Source of the DNA: an uncultured Planctomycetota bacterium
GTDB lineage: Bacteria > Planctomycetota > Phycisphaerae > UBA1845 > UTPLA1
Length of the DNA: 64,000 nucleotides
Direction: 5' to 3'
NCBI GenBank assembly: GCA_900696465.1
Contig: CAADGE010000006.1
Coordinates: 1-64,000 of the forward strand
Shown: positions 26,340 through 36,063 of the stretch, piece by piece
Layout of the letters: each line of letters starts with the position of its first letter
Position numbering within the stretch: the stretch's first letter is position 1
Made by a program: the position numbers and the translations under genes
The notes under the pieces: generated by a model
Databases searched by the model: none
Seen by the model: only the letters and a program-made list of their open reading frames with translations
What the model was told of the DNA's origin: nothing

Positions 26340-27529
26340 GACAGACGATTCTCCAGCTTAAGTATGTATACCGCATCCGACTTCCGCTCGACCAGCGAGA
26401 CCGACCTCGTGGTGCCGTCCGGCCAGTTGCATGTACCTTGCTCAAGGTCCGGTCGAAGATCGCTCGATCCGATCACCACGACGAACTCCGGCTCCCCGGA
26501 AAGCAGCTCCACACGCCGCCGCAGCGGGGCCAGCAGGTAGTCCAGCCGATGCGCCGGCGAGAATGGATCATCGCTGGCGACGGCATAGGTGCCGCCCTCC
26601 GGGCAATACACGCGAAGTCTCTCGTAGGCCCATGCAAGGTCCGACCCCTCGCTCAGGGCAATCTGTTCATCATGCGGCCGACCACCAAAGAGCCGAACCT
26701 CCTCGCGGACATTCCGCACCAGATTCGTCGTGGCCTGTAAATCCCCCAGCAACCAGCCCCCCATCGCAATGCCCACCGGTACGCGCCAGTCAATGGCATT
26801 TCGCCTCGCAGCGCAGCCCAGCCCATACCCGCCGGCTGTGAGCGCAACCAGTGCAACCAGATAGTAATTCATTCCGCGCCCCAGCATCACCGGCCCGCGA
26901 ACGAAGTTCAGACTATGGATGCGGATCGGCTCCCGTTCCCTCAGTTGCTTCACAAATACCGACGCACGCGAAGCGGCAGACAGATTCACCAGTTCCATCC
27001 CGCGGATGACCACCGGCCCCTGCCATCCCGTGACCTGCACACCCAGTCGATGGACCAACTCAGGCGACTCGGGCAAACTGAAGACGGCGCGCGCAGGTTC
27101 CCTCGAAAGCCGCACCTCCGACTCTGCGAACTTAAATCCCTCCGCCGGCGCTGTCTGCCAGAGTAATCGCAAGAGCGCAGGACTTTTCGGCAATTCCACT
27201 GCCTCAGGCAAGCTCAGCTCGATCACCATCTGCCGCGCGGTTTGTGGTTCGAGCGTCAATCCAGGCGTAATCAGACTGATCGCCCGCTCCCCCTGCGGCG
27301 AGAGCACGGCGCCGCGATCATCGACCGATACGAGCACTGCGTTGATCGCCGCTCCGGCAAGATCGGCTTCGCTTCTCAGTCGCCAATGCCACGTCACGCC
27401 CTGCTCCGCGAAGGGTACGATCAGCGCGCCTGCCCCGCCGAGCATCGCCAGCAGCGAGAGCATGACAGTCCACAAACGGTAATGCCGACCGGACAGCTTC
27501 GAACTCAGTACTGTGACCTCCGTCGACAT
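26336..27529 (-). CDS. Membrane protein of unknown function
   Basis: The 397-residue protein has a transmembrane segment near the N-terminus (LWTVMLSLLAMLGGAGALIVPFA), a long beta-rich extracytoplasmic stretch, one or two further hydrophobic segments near residues 225-265 (YYLVALVALTAGGYGLGC), and a C-terminal soluble part. I recognise no domain. Position suggests it works with the membrane protein encoded next, perhaps as its accessory subunit. ATG 27529 follows GTGAGG. It is the first gene of a three-gene operon, divergent from trpE. Confidence 0.6.
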   Translation of the reverse strand: MSTEVTVLSSKLSGRHYRLWTVMLSLLAMLGGAGALIVPFAEQGVTWHWRLRSEADLAGAAINAVLVSVDDRGAVLSPQGERAISLITPGLTLEPQTARQMVIELSLPEAVELPKSPALLRLLWQTAPAEGFKFAESEVRLSREPARAVFSLPESPELVHRLGVQVTGWQGPVVIRGMELVNLSAASRASVFVKQLREREPIRIHSLNFVRGPVMLGRGMNYYLVALVALTAGGYGLGCAARRNAIDWRVPVGIAMGGWLLGDLQATTNLVRNVREEVRLFGGRPHDEQIALSEGSDLAWAYERLRVYCPEGGTYAVASDDPFSPAHRLDYLLAPLRRRVELLSGEPEFVVVIGSSDLRPDLEQGTCNWPDGTTRSVSLVERKSDAVYILKLENRLS

Positions 27530-27675
27530 GCCTCACCATTAAACCGCGACTTCTGCCTGAAACCCAGTCACCTACCGGCTTGATTCCGTATTGTCCGCCC
27601 TTCCGTGCAACCACACACCGATAATACGCTAACGGCACGCACGGCTTTCGAGCGACATTCGACCCTTCTCGCCGA

Positions 27676-27681
27676 TACAAT
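27676..27681 (+). promoter_or_regulatory. Candidate -10 box for trpE
   Basis: TACAAT lies 20 bases upstream of the chosen trpE GTG. No convincing -35 hexamer sits at 16-18 bases, so this is a weak call. Confidence 0.3.
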
Positions 27682-27700
27682 CAGAAGCGGAGTACGCAGC

Positions 27701-29245
27701 GTGCTGAACTGTCATCCATCCCCCGATGCCCTCCGTGCCCTGACCGGCCGCGCACGCAGTGCGCCCATCGTCCGCCGGATCATCGCCGATCAGTTGACGC
27801 CCGTCGCCGCCTTTGCCCGGCTCTCCACCGATTCCGATCATGCCTTTCTGCTGGAAAGCGTCGTCGGTGGCGAGCGCATCGCAAGATACAGCTTCGTCGG
27901 CGCCCGGCCCGCGGCCGTCTTCCGCGCAGCCGACCGCAACGCCTCCATTGAGCGAGCCGGCGGCGCGACCGACCGCTTCGCCGCGACCGATGACCCACTC
28001 GCACTCCTGCACGACCTGCTGGGCGACTGGCAGGCCGGCCCGCGCGACATCGGCCTGCCGCGCTCCATCGTCCTGCCGCGCTTCACTGGTGGCGCCGTCG
28101 GATTTGCCGGTTACGACACCATCCGTCATTACGAAAACCTCGCCCGCCCCGGCGTCGCACATACCCCGATCGACGACCGCGGCCTCGACGACATTCTCTT
28201 TGGCATCTACGACGAAATGGTCATCTTCGATCACGTCTCAAAAACCGTCCTGGTGGTTGCCCACGCCCGGCTGGATGAAGCAACCATCGAAACCGCCCAC
28301 GCTCGTGCCTGCCAGCAAATCGAGCAGATCGTCGCGCGGCTGACGAGCCCCGGCGTCCCCATCGGGAGCGAGCTGAACCTCGACGCACCGACCGATATCC
28401 CCTTCGACAGCACCTTTACCCGACCGGCGTTCGAGTCCGCCGTCCTGCGCGCCAAGGAGTACATCCTCGCCGGCGATATCTTTCAGGTCGTCCTCAGCCA
28501 GCGACTTCGCATCCGCGCGACGGCTGATCCATTCGATGTCTATCGTGCCCTGCGCGTCGTCAACCCGTCGCCCTTCATGTTTTACCTCAAGAGCCCGCGC
28601 TGCATCCTCGTGGGGGCCAGCCCGGAAATACTCTGCCGCGTCGACGATGGCGTCGTGACCAACCGCCCGCTCGCAGGTACCCGTCGCCGCGGCACCACCG
28701 CAGAGGAGGATGCCGCCCTCGAAGCCGAATTGCTGGCCGACCCCAAGGACCGCGCCGAGCACATCATGCTTGTCGATCTCGGTCGAAACGATGTCGGTCG
28801 CGTCGCCGCGCCGGGCAGCATCCGCCTCAGCGAGGTCATGACCATCGAACGCTACAGCCACGTCATGCACATTTCCAGCAACGTCACCGGTCGCCTCGCA
28901 CCCGGTAGGACCGCCGTCGATGCCTTGCGCGCGGCACTCCCCGTCGGCACGGTCAGCGGCGCCCCCAAGGTCCGTGCGATGCAGATCATCGACGAATTGG
29001 AACCCGTCCGCCGCGGGCCCTACGGCGGCGCGGTAGGTTATCTCGACTTTTCCGGAAACCTCGACACCTGCATCGCGCTGCGTACCATGGTCGTCACCCC
29101 GGCGGACGCACCCGGGAAATGGACCTACGATATCCAGGCCGGCGCCGGCATCGTGGCCGACAGCGACCCCGCCGCCGAATACGAGGAGTCCATGAACAAG
29201 GCCAGGGCCCTCTTGGCCGCCGTGGCCATGGCCCGACGCGATTAG
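27701..29245 (+). CDS. trpE: Anthranilate synthase component I
   Basis: Makes anthranilate from chorismate with ammonia from the TrpG partner, the first committed step of tryptophan synthesis. The protein is 514 residues, typical of TrpE. It has TPVAAFARLSTDSDHAFLLESV (feedback Trp-site region), VLSQRLRI, PSPFMFYLK, the catalytic PLAGTRRRGTTAEED, DLGRNDVGRVA, TVSGAPKVRAMQIIDELEP and DIQAGAGIVADSDP. I chose GTG 27701 because GCGGAG sits about eight bases upstream and the family begins here; the frame stays open to GTG 27605. No trpG or other trp gene is adjacent. A pabB role is less likely because of the N-terminal region. Confidence 0.92.
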   Translation: MLNCHPSPDALRALTGRARSAPIVRRIIADQLTPVAAFARLSTDSDHAFLLESVVGGERIARYSFVGARPAAVFRAADRNASIERAGGATDRFAATDDPLALLHDLLGDWQAGPRDIGLPRSIVLPRFTGGAVGFAGYDTIRHYENLARPGVAHTPIDDRGLDDILFGIYDEMVIFDHVSKTVLVVAHARLDEATIETAHARACQQIEQIVARLTSPGVPIGSELNLDAPTDIPFDSTFTRPAFESAVLRAKEYILAGDIFQVVLSQRLRIRATADPFDVYRALRVVNPSPFMFYLKSPRCILVGASPEILCRVDDGVVTNRPLAGTRRRGTTAEEDAALEAELLADPKDRAEHIMLVDLGRNDVGRVAAPGSIRLSEVMTIERYSHVMHISSNVTGRLAPGRTAVDALRAALPVGTVSGAPKVRAMQIIDELEPVRRGPYGGAVGYLDFSGNLDTCIALRTMVVTPADAPGKWTYDIQAGAGIVADSDPAAEYEESMNKARALLAAVAMARRD

Positions 29246-29326
29246 TTCGCCGGACTCTTCCGATGCAGGATCGCAGCTTGAAGTGAGACCGATGATTCTC
29301 GACATCAAGCGAAGAATGCGAACTGA

Positions 29327-29638
29327 ATGAACCTCGACGATCAGATCTGCTATTGCTACCATGTCTCGCTGCGCAAGCTCGTCAACTTCGCGCGACGCGA
29401 GAAGCTCTCCCGCCCTTCACAGATGTCCAATTGCCTCGGTGCCGGCACCGGCTGCGGTTGGTGCATCCCCATCCTGGTGAAAATCTACGAAAAGGAAATT
29501 GCCGGCGCATCGCACGCCCCCGGCCCGTTGTCCACCGAGCAGGACCAGGTCATGATCGACGGCCTCCCCGATTCTGCCGACGCCTATGCCGAATCGCGGA
29601 AAGACTATCTCCGATCTGATGACAAGAATACCTTCTGA
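29327..29638 (+). CDS. Small BFD-like [2Fe-2S] protein
   Basis: The 103-residue protein has ICYCYHVSLRKLVNF and, 33 residues on, NCLGAGTGCGWCIPIL. The C-x-C...C-x(5)-C-x-x-C spacing resembles the Fer2_BFD [2Fe-2S] domain of bacterioferritin-associated ferredoxin and of NirB/NifU-type proteins. It ends in an acidic tail. A role in electron delivery to a ferritin, or in sensing iron, is inferred; no ferritin gene is near. It lies 80 bases downstream of trpE on the same strand and converges on the PEP-CTERM gene. Confidence 0.78.
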   Translation: MNLDDQICYCYHVSLRKLVNFARREKLSRPSQMSNCLGAGTGCGWCIPILVKIYEKEIAGASHAPGPLSTEQDQVMIDGLPDSADAYAESRKDYLRSDDKNTF

Positions 29639-29723
29639 CTGATTACCCGCGGTCAGTGGTTCTGCCTTGAAATGTTCGCTGCGAAGCGTATCACTACGAC
29701 CGACCGCTGATCCCGCCGCGCAT

Positions 29724-29752
29724 AAAAAAGCCCGGGCCGACAAGACCCGGGC
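29724..29752 (-). terminator. Intrinsic terminator of the PEP-CTERM gene
   Basis: GCCCGGG (29730-29736) pairs perfectly with CCCGGGC (29746-29752) across a nine-base loop and is followed on the minus strand by six T (complement of 29724-29729). Confidence 0.85.
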
Positions 29753-29792
29753 GTGTGATCAAGCATAGAAAATACAAATCGGTGCTGACGCG

Positions 29793-30458
29793 TCATCGTC
29801 GTCGGCGAATCAATGCCAGCGCGCCAAGCGCAACCAGACCAAGCGTCGCCGGTTCCGGCACCGCGGTGATGTTATCCATGCCGAGGGTTGCCGCGATGGG
29901 AGGCGGAGAACCGATGCCGCCCGGCTCACCCGGCTGATGTCGAATCATCATCCGCTGAACTGAAGCGAGCGTCAGGTCCAGATCAAATCCACCGTCCACC
30001 GCCATCATATCCGAGGAAGTCAGACCGAAATACACCGTCTGCCAGTCCGAGTTCGGGGCCAGGACTACGGCGTTCGTTGAGGTGAACTCGCCACCCGGCG
30101 AGAACAGAATAAACAAACGCATGTGCAGCTCATGGTTGCTGAAGTTCTTCAGATCCATCTGGAGGCCGGTCACGCCCGCCGAAAGGTAATCGCCAGTCCA
30201 CTGAAAGTCGTTGTAGGTCGCCAGACGGCTGCCCGGTCCACCACTGCCCGTTGAGGTCACGCGCAAATACCGATCCGCGGCACCGCCCGGGCCGCCGAGC
30301 TGATTCGATAAGCCCGCGCCACCACCCCAGCTCATGATCGTACCGTTCTCGAAGTCATCAATCTGACCGAGTACGATCGAAGCGGATGCAGTTGTAAACG
30401 GACAACAAATCAATGCAGCGATAACTGCGAAAGAGACAAGAAGGGTACGATGCTTCAT
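29793..30458 (-). CDS. PEP-CTERM-anchored secreted protein
   Basis: The 221-residue protein has an N-terminal signal peptide (MKHRTLLVSFAVIAALICC, cleavage likely near ASASIV) and a C-terminal sorting signal VPEPATLGLVALGALALI followed by an arginine cluster. This is the PEP-CTERM form recognised by exosortase/archaeosortase-like enzymes. The middle is a Gly/Ser-rich beta-sandwich-like region (DDFENGTIMSWGGG, TGLQMDLKNFSNHELHMRLF) like a carbohydrate-binding jelly roll. It is probably a surface or extracellular-matrix protein. ATG 30458 follows GGGAGAGAG, and a consensus promoter is just upstream. No exosortase gene is in the window. Confidence 0.88.
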   Translation of the reverse strand: MKHRTLLVSFAVIAALICCPFTTASASIVLGQIDDFENGTIMSWGGGAGLSNQLGGPGGAADRYLRVTSTGSGGPGSRLATYNDFQWTGDYLSAGVTGLQMDLKNFSNHELHMRLFILFSPGGEFTSTNAVVLAPNSDWQTVYFGLTSSDMMAVDGGFDLDLTLASVQRMMIRHQPGEPGGIGSPPPIAATLGMDNITAVPEPATLGLVALGALALIRRRR

Positions 30459-30513
30459 CTCTCTCCCTGCTTTCCCCTGAGAACAAACCTGCCGTAACTC
30501 TTGGCTCCGCAAT

Positions 30514-30542
30514 AGTATAGAACATTGAGAACCCGCAGTCAA
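30514..30542 (-). promoter_or_regulatory. Sigma70-type promoter of the PEP-CTERM gene
   Basis: On the minus strand, -35 TTGACT (complement of 30537-30542) and -10 TATACT (complement of 30514-30519) are 17 bases apart. The transcript would have a leader of about 50 bases before ATG 30458. Confidence 0.8.
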
Positions 30543-30686
30543 GACCGGACACCTGCCATAACGCATACGGCGAAGTCGTATCTTGGTCGCTGACAACTCA
30601 TTCAGCCGGCGCGGGTTAGTCACACCCACGTTCAACGGACTCCCGGCTGCCGTGATCGTACTTATCGCTCGCTATCCGCACACCAC

Positions 30687-33600
30687 CTATTGCAGCAGCA
30701 TCTCCACGAATTCAGTCAGGTCAACCATGTCAACCGTACCGTCCGCGTGGACATCCGCGGCGCACTTCTCCTGAGCCGTCGCCGTGCCCGGCGAGACCAG
30801 CACATCCGCGAATTTCTGCAGGTCGGCGCCGTTCACCTCTGAATCCCCGTTCACGTCGCCGTACTGTCCGCCGCTGCAGACGCCCGGCACCATCCCGAGG
30901 ATCTCGATGTCGTCGATGTTCCAGCCCGGATAGGTCACCGATCCATCCGTCGGGCCCATGCCCCAGCGCAGATACACCGTCGGCTTGCCGTCGGCTATCA
31001 GTGAAATGTCGTAGGTCTGAACCGACCACGACGACTCACTGATCGATGGCCCCGAATGATTCCAGACCGTCGACCAGGTGCCGCCTGTCGTGGAGATCTC
31101 GATGTTGACACGATCGTAAGTCGACGATTCCACGCCCAGCCAGCGTCGGAAGCGTAGCAGCGCACCGCTCACGTTCGAGCAGTCAATCGCCGTGGTCGTC
31201 AGGTACATCGTCGATGCCATGCTGTTCGGATAGTCCCCATTCAGGTTGTATCCGTAGACGTTCGATCCCGTGTAGCCGCTGCTCGGATCGCGGTCGTGCG
31301 TGCCGCCGCCCGTCGGCTGGCCAAACGCCCACTGACCCTGCGTCGTCCATCCCGGATTGCTGTCCAGCGGGTAGGAGTAGATCGGCTGCGGGCCACCCAC
31401 GGTCACCGAGATCGTGGCCAGGTTTGAATCGTACGTCGCATCGTGCGCCATGAACGTGAAGCTGTCCGCGCCGAAGTAACCGAGGTTCGGCGTATAGCGC
31501 ACAGTGTTCGAGCCGCCCGCCAGAAGATGCGGTACGCTCTGAATCGTCACGCCTGCGACCAGGTCGCGCAGCTTTCCGTTCGCCGGCAGACTCTCGATTG
31601 TGTAGGTCAGCGGATCCATGTTCGGATCCGTCGCCACGAGCGTCACATTCGCAAGAATGTTCTCCGGAGTCGTCACCTGACCGTTGCTGGCCGTCGGCGC
31701 GTTCGCGTCCGTCAGCGAGACGTTATCGACGAACCAGTCGTCGAAAGCCCCTGTCGTCGCGATGTTGCGGAACCGCAGGCGGAAGGTCGCATGCAGCGCT
31801 GGCGCCGGCAGGAACAGGTCCTCCGTCGTGAACGTCGTCATGTCCGGTCCGCTGCCCAGATGCTGCCGAAGCACCTGCCAGTTACCGTTGGAATCCTGGT
31901 ATTCGACGAACAGGTCGTCACCCGCCTCAGGGCTGTCACCGCCGCCGCGGATCTGCCAGCCGTAAGTCAGCCGGACCACGCCCGCTCCCGCGAGATTGAT
32001 TGCATGCGTGCGGATCTGATCCGTGCCCGATGGCGAGCCGTTGAACCGCGCCGCAAACGGCGGGCTCGGCGGATTGATACACACGTTGTCGATCGTCGCT
32101 CCGCTCACGAAGCCCCACTTGAGCGGGTCGAAGCTCGTGGCCGGGAACTCATCCAGGAATGGCAGCGTCAGCACCGGTACGACCGTAATCGAGACCGTCG
32201 CTGTGTTCGAATCGCCACCGTCTGGCGGCGTTCCGCCGTCGTTCGCCTTGAACTGGAAGCTGTCCAACCCGCTGAAGCCAGGTCCCGGCGTGTAGCGCAC
32301 CTGATTACCGTTGCCTACGAGGGTGTACGGCAGATCGCCCGGCACGATCAGATGGTTGTTCCCCATGTCGCGCAGCGATTGCGTCGGCAGCGCCGTGATG
32401 ATGAACGACAGCGGACCCGGCGTACCGTCGTCCGAAGCCGTCAGGTTGATCGTCGCTTCGCCGTCCTGCGGCACTTCAACCGAGGTGCCCGCCACCGAAG
32501 GTGGCCGCGGCCCGCACTCGCCCATCGCCGAGAGGTCCGTCGCGAAAAAGTCCGGCGAAAGCCCCAGACCTTCCGACAGGCCGGCCAGCCCGTCCGTCGC
32601 CGCGATGCTCAGATAGTTGATCTGAATCCGGCCGTCGAAGTACAGCTCGATCTGGAAGGTGTTCTGGTTGCTCGTGTTGTATTCCGGCACGTTCAGCCAT
32701 GTCACCACCGCCCGATCCGATAGCTGCTTCCAGCTCACGTTGCCGCCCGTCGCCGGGTTCAGGTCGTCAAACAGCGCCGCCACCCGCGGTCGAGAGAAGT
32801 GCGCCGAGAGCGACTCCGTGTAGGTCGAATCGCTCGCCCCAAAGGTGATATTGCCGTTCGCATTCACATAAAAGCTGCCCCACGACTGACCGTAAAGCGA
32901 AACTGTCGCCCCGCCCGACAGGTTCACCAGTTGATTGCCGTCGTCCGAGAGACTCAGCGTCGTCCCGCCCGCAGGATCCGTCGGAAGCACGGTGATCGGC
33001 GTCGCGCAGCCAGCATAGAAGTCGTTCGAGCCGTTCGGTACAAACAGCAGCGACAGGTTATCCAGATCGTTGTCACTGCTGCTGAACAGCTCCGTGAACT
33101 GATCCGGCACTTCCGGCGTGGTAAACGTATAGCACGCCCCGCCGTTGTCGTCTGTCGTCGCGTTGCCCGCCTGATCTTCCGCATCCACCACGAAGTAGTA
33201 GGTCGTGTTGTCGTCCAGACCCGAAAGTGTGATCGAATGCGAGGCGTTGTAGCCCGATGCCGCCTGGGTACCGGTCAGAGCGTTGCAGGCCAGGCCGTAG
33301 CGGATCGTCCCCTTGGCCGGCTCGTCCGTGTCGAAGGTGATCGTCGCATTGCGGGCCGCAAGCGACGGAACCATCACGTTGGAAATCACCGGCGGCGCAC
33401 AATCCACGACCACCGTATCCGTCACCACCACGTTGAACCCGCCCTCGCCGTCGTCCGCATCGATGTACGTCGCCGTCAGGTCGTCTCCGTTGGTCACCAT
33501 CAACACGCCCGCGGAGTCCGTCGTCGAGACGGCGATCGATCCAACGAACGTCGCCGTCTCGGGACCCGTCTCCGTCAGCAGTACCGACTCGCCGGCCGGC

Positions 33601-35822
33601 TCCGAATCCGACACCACGGTCACAACGACCGTCTCCACCACGTTGTCATTCGTGTTCAAGTCGCAGTCCACGACGCGGATGCCCACCGTGCCCGAACACG
33701 CATAGCGACGTCGATCCAGGGCGATCACGCCCCGGCTCGAACAGTTCACCAGCAGCGGCGAGGCACACAACGAAAACGACTGCGGCCCGACAGGCACGTT
33801 AAAGCCGCGAACCTCCACGCGATACACACCCGGCGGAGGCGACTGCACCTCAACCTGTTCAATGTTGTTGATGTGGTCTTCCTGCGTCTGGACCGCCGGC
33901 GCGCTCGGTGCGAGATGGTTCAGCGTCCACGGATAGCGCCGGTTGTTGCTCGGATCAAAAACCACGAGGTCCAGATCGTTCACCAGCGTCGGGTTCGCGT
34001 TCGCCGTCGCCTCCTTGTCGTCCCAGGCCAGCGTCACCTTCATCACCGGATCACCGGGATTCACCACCACCAGCACCGCAAAGGTCTGCCCCTGGCTGAC
34101 CTCAGCTTCGAGAAAATTGCCCGCCCGCATCAGCTCAACCGCCGGCTGCGCCCGCACCGAGCCGTAGCCGAACTGGAAATCCGGACCGACGTTGCCCAGG
34201 TCCACCGCCGTATGAGCCAGCAGCACCTTGAGCGTCGAATTCCGGAAATCCGGTGCACCCGGATAATGCGCCCGGTAGTCCTGAAGAATCAGCGCCCCCA
34301 CGCCGCAGACCGTCGGCGAAGACATCGACGTGCCGCATTTCACGCTGTACGCCGTGTCGCTGCTGCTGCTGCACGAGGTCACGCCGTTGTCGCCGCCGCT
34401 CTGGCAGCCCGGCCCGCTGATGTCCGGCTTGATGCGCCCGTCATCCACCGGCCCCCAGCTCGAAAAGCTCGTCATCGAATCGTCGTTCGAGTTCAGCGCG
34501 CCCACCGTAATATGATTCTTCGATCCCGCAGGTGGCGCCGTGCTGTAATAGCGACCGAAGCCCTCGACGTCGCAGCGCGTCCCCTGCCGTTCGTTGCCGT
34601 TCGCCCAGACCACGCGGAACGGCGCGCCCAGAGATCCCCGCACGATCGAGTCGATCACCATCGACGTCAGACCGTAGTCACCCTGGATGCTGCACGGAAA
34701 CCCGTTCGTCTCCGTATTCGTGCCGATCGAGTTGTTCGAGATGTCCGCCCCGCGATTGTTGATCGCGTCGTTGTAATCCGACTCCAGGTCACCCGGATTT
34801 GTGTACAAAAACGTCCCGCTGCCGTCATACTGGAAACCATAGCCCAGAAGCTGCACGTTCGGCGCCATGCCCCGCCGCACACCGCCCGAGGCCGCGCCGC
34901 TGCCGCCGATCGTTCCCGCCACGTGCGTCGCATGGTCGGAGACGCTCGACGTGTCGCCGTTCACATGCCGACCGCCGAAGTCCACGTGCGTCGAACGCCC
35001 GCGGCCGCCGTCATACACCAGCACCGTCACCCCCGAACCGTCCAGCCCGTAAGGCGGCGCCTGCATCACATCCGCCTGGACGCGAACCAGGTTGCTGTCG
35101 TTCAGCTCGCCCATCCGCGGAAGCGGCGGTTCGATCCACTGCACTTTGTCTTCCGATGCCAGCCCCGCGATCATCTCATACGGCAACTCAATCACCAGGC
35201 CGTTGATCGTCCGCAGGTACGAACGCACATCCGAACCGTACTGTCGGCAGAGATGGACCGCCTCGGTGTCCAGATTTACATCCGGATGAAAGCGGATGTA
35301 CGCACCTACCACCGGATTTGTTGCCGTTGCCAATACTTTCGGATCCGCACCTTTTTCCACGTCCGACGGCTCCGGAAGCGGCGTCACCACCGCCCATGTC
35401 GGAATCTCGCGCCGGTTCAGCATTGGATGCATCTTCCACTCGACCGCAATCTCCGTCGCTGCGCTGAGCTTGGCCACTTCGGCCACCCGCGCCGCGTCGA
35501 AACGATGACCCGCTACGACCGCGAAATAGGCATGATCGCTGAGCGGATCCAGCAGCCGCACGCCGGCCGCTTCCAGTTTGTCTCGCTCGGCCTGTGTTAC
35601 CGCGGAGTCGAACTGAACAACGACGTGCTGCCGACCCTTCACCGCGGCGGCCTGGCCCAGCCATGCGGCCGTCGGTGCCGCGCCTTGCTTCTCCAGCTCG
35701 ACCGGCCCTTCGCGAAACTTGATCTCAGACATCGCCTGATCCGCTTTGGTCAGCATGACCAGCGTTGCGAGCAGGCAGACAGAGACCGTGAAATGACTCA
35801 TGCGCGGCGATTCTCTCAACAT
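30687..35822 (-). CDS. Giant secreted subtilisin-like (S8) protein with FN3-like, cadherin-like and dockerin-type domains
   Basis: A protein of about 1711 residues with signal segment MSHFTVSVCLLATLVMLTKA and a propeptide-like region. The S8 domain shows Asp271 (LVYDGG), His297 (SDHATHVAGT) and Ser499 (CGTSMSSPTVCG), with Asn in WANGN. Downstream come a proprotein-convertase-like beta region, an FN3-like domain (TITFDTDEPAKGTIRYG...TTYYFVVDAEDQAGN), two cadherin-like/tandem domains ending in VRYTP-G-F-G-DSFQF and DSFTF motifs, jelly-roll segments, and a C-terminal dockerin-type pair of calcium loops (YGDVNGDSEVNGADLQKF and ADVHADGTVDMVDLTEF). It is probably an extracellular protease or adhesin. 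ATG 35822 has GGGA eight bases upstream; ATG 35801 is an alternative starting at the signal peptide. Cohesin partners are not seen. Confidence 0.88.
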   Translation of the reverse strand: MLRESPRMSHFTVSVCLLATLVMLTKADQAMSEIKFREGPVELEKQGAAPTAAWLGQAAAVKGRQHVVVQFDSAVTQAERDKLEAAGVRLLDPLSDHAYFAVVAGHRFDAARVAEVAKLSAATEIAVEWKMHPMLNRREIPTWAVVTPLPEPSDVEKGADPKVLATATNPVVGAYIRFHPDVNLDTEAVHLCRQYGSDVRSYLRTINGLVIELPYEMIAGLASEDKVQWIEPPLPRMGELNDSNLVRVQADVMQAPPYGLDGSGVTVLVYDGGRGRSTHVDFGGRHVNGDTSSVSDHATHVAGTIGGSGAASGGVRRGMAPNVQLLGYGFQYDGSGTFLYTNPGDLESDYNDAINNRGADISNNSIGTNTETNGFPCSIQGDYGLTSMVIDSIVRGSLGAPFRVVWANGNERQGTRCDVEGFGRYYSTAPPAGSKNHITVGALNSNDDSMTSFSSWGPVDDGRIKPDISGPGCQSGGDNGVTSCSSSSDTAYSVKCGTSMSSPTVCGVGALILQDYRAHYPGAPDFRNSTLKVLLAHTAVDLGNVGPDFQFGYGSVRAQPAVELMRAGNFLEAEVSQGQTFAVLVVVNPGDPVMKVTLAWDDKEATANANPTLVNDLDLVVFDPSNNRRYPWTLNHLAPSAPAVQTQEDHINNIEQVEVQSPPPGVYRVEVRGFNVPVGPQSFSLCASPLLVNCSSRGVIALDRRRYACSGTVGIRVVDCDLNTNDNVVETVVVTVVSDSEPAGESVLLTETGPETATFVGSIAVSTTDSAGVLMVTNGDDLTATYIDADDGEGGFNVVVTDTVVVDCAPPVISNVMVPSLAARNATITFDTDEPAKGTIRYGLACNALTGTQAASGYNASHSITLSGLDDNTTYYFVVDAEDQAGNATTDDNGGACYTFTTPEVPDQFTELFSSSDNDLDNLSLLFVPNGSNDFYAGCATPITVLPTDPAGGTTLSLSDDGNQLVNLSGGATVSLYGQSWGSFYVNANGNITFGASDSTYTESLSAHFSRPRVAALFDDLNPATGGNVSWKQLSDRAVVTWLNVPEYNTSNQNTFQIELYFDGRIQINYLSIAATDGLAGLSEGLGLSPDFFATDLSAMGECGPRPPSVAGTSVEVPQDGEATINLTASDDGTPGPLSFIITALPTQSLRDMGNNHLIVPGDLPYTLVGNGNQVRYTPGPGFSGLDSFQFKANDGGTPPDGGDSNTATVSITVVPVLTLPFLDEFPATSFDPLKWGFVSGATIDNVCINPPSPPFAARFNGSPSGTDQIRTHAINLAGAGVVRLTYGWQIRGGGDSPEAGDDLFVEYQDSNGNWQVLRQHLGSGPDMTTFTTEDLFLPAPALHATFRLRFRNIATTGAFDDWFVDNVSLTDANAPTASNGQVTTPENILANVTLVATDPNMDPLTYTIESLPANGKLRDLVAGVTIQSVPHLLAGGSNTVRYTPNLGYFGADSFTFMAHDATYDSNLATISVTVGGPQPIYSYPLDSNPGWTTQGQWAFGQPTGGGTHDRDPSSGYTGSNVYGYNLNGDYPNSMASTMYLTTTAIDCSNVSGALLRFRRWLGVESSTYDRVNIEISTTGGTWSTVWNHSGPSISESSWSVQTYDISLIADGKPTVYLRWGMGPTDGSVTYPGWNIDDIEILGMVPGVCSGGQYGDVNGDSEVNGADLQKFADVLVSPGTATAQEKCAADVHADGTVDMVDLTEFVEMLLQ

Positions 35823-36063
35823 AAATTGTTTCCCAGAGATTGGTGCCAGTGCTGTAGCACCCCGGAACCAGACCGAAAGGATTGATCCTTCCTCCACACC
35901 CAAAGAGTCCGCGACGGAAGGAACACGGTCGCGGATGCTCGAAGATACCATCTTACCGGATTGTTAACGCGAACAAAAGCAGATTCAGGGTGTCATTTTT
36001 TGATTTTTCGTCGATGCTGACCATTTTCACAGATCTGAAACAAGCAGGACGACCCCGTCGCAC

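Noticed and set aside
32799-35885. Very long open frame on the plus strand opposite the subtilase gene
   Set aside because: It is arginine/histidine-rich with no domain signature, and lies opposite a gene with an intact catalytic triad and clear domains. It is an artefact of high GC codon use.
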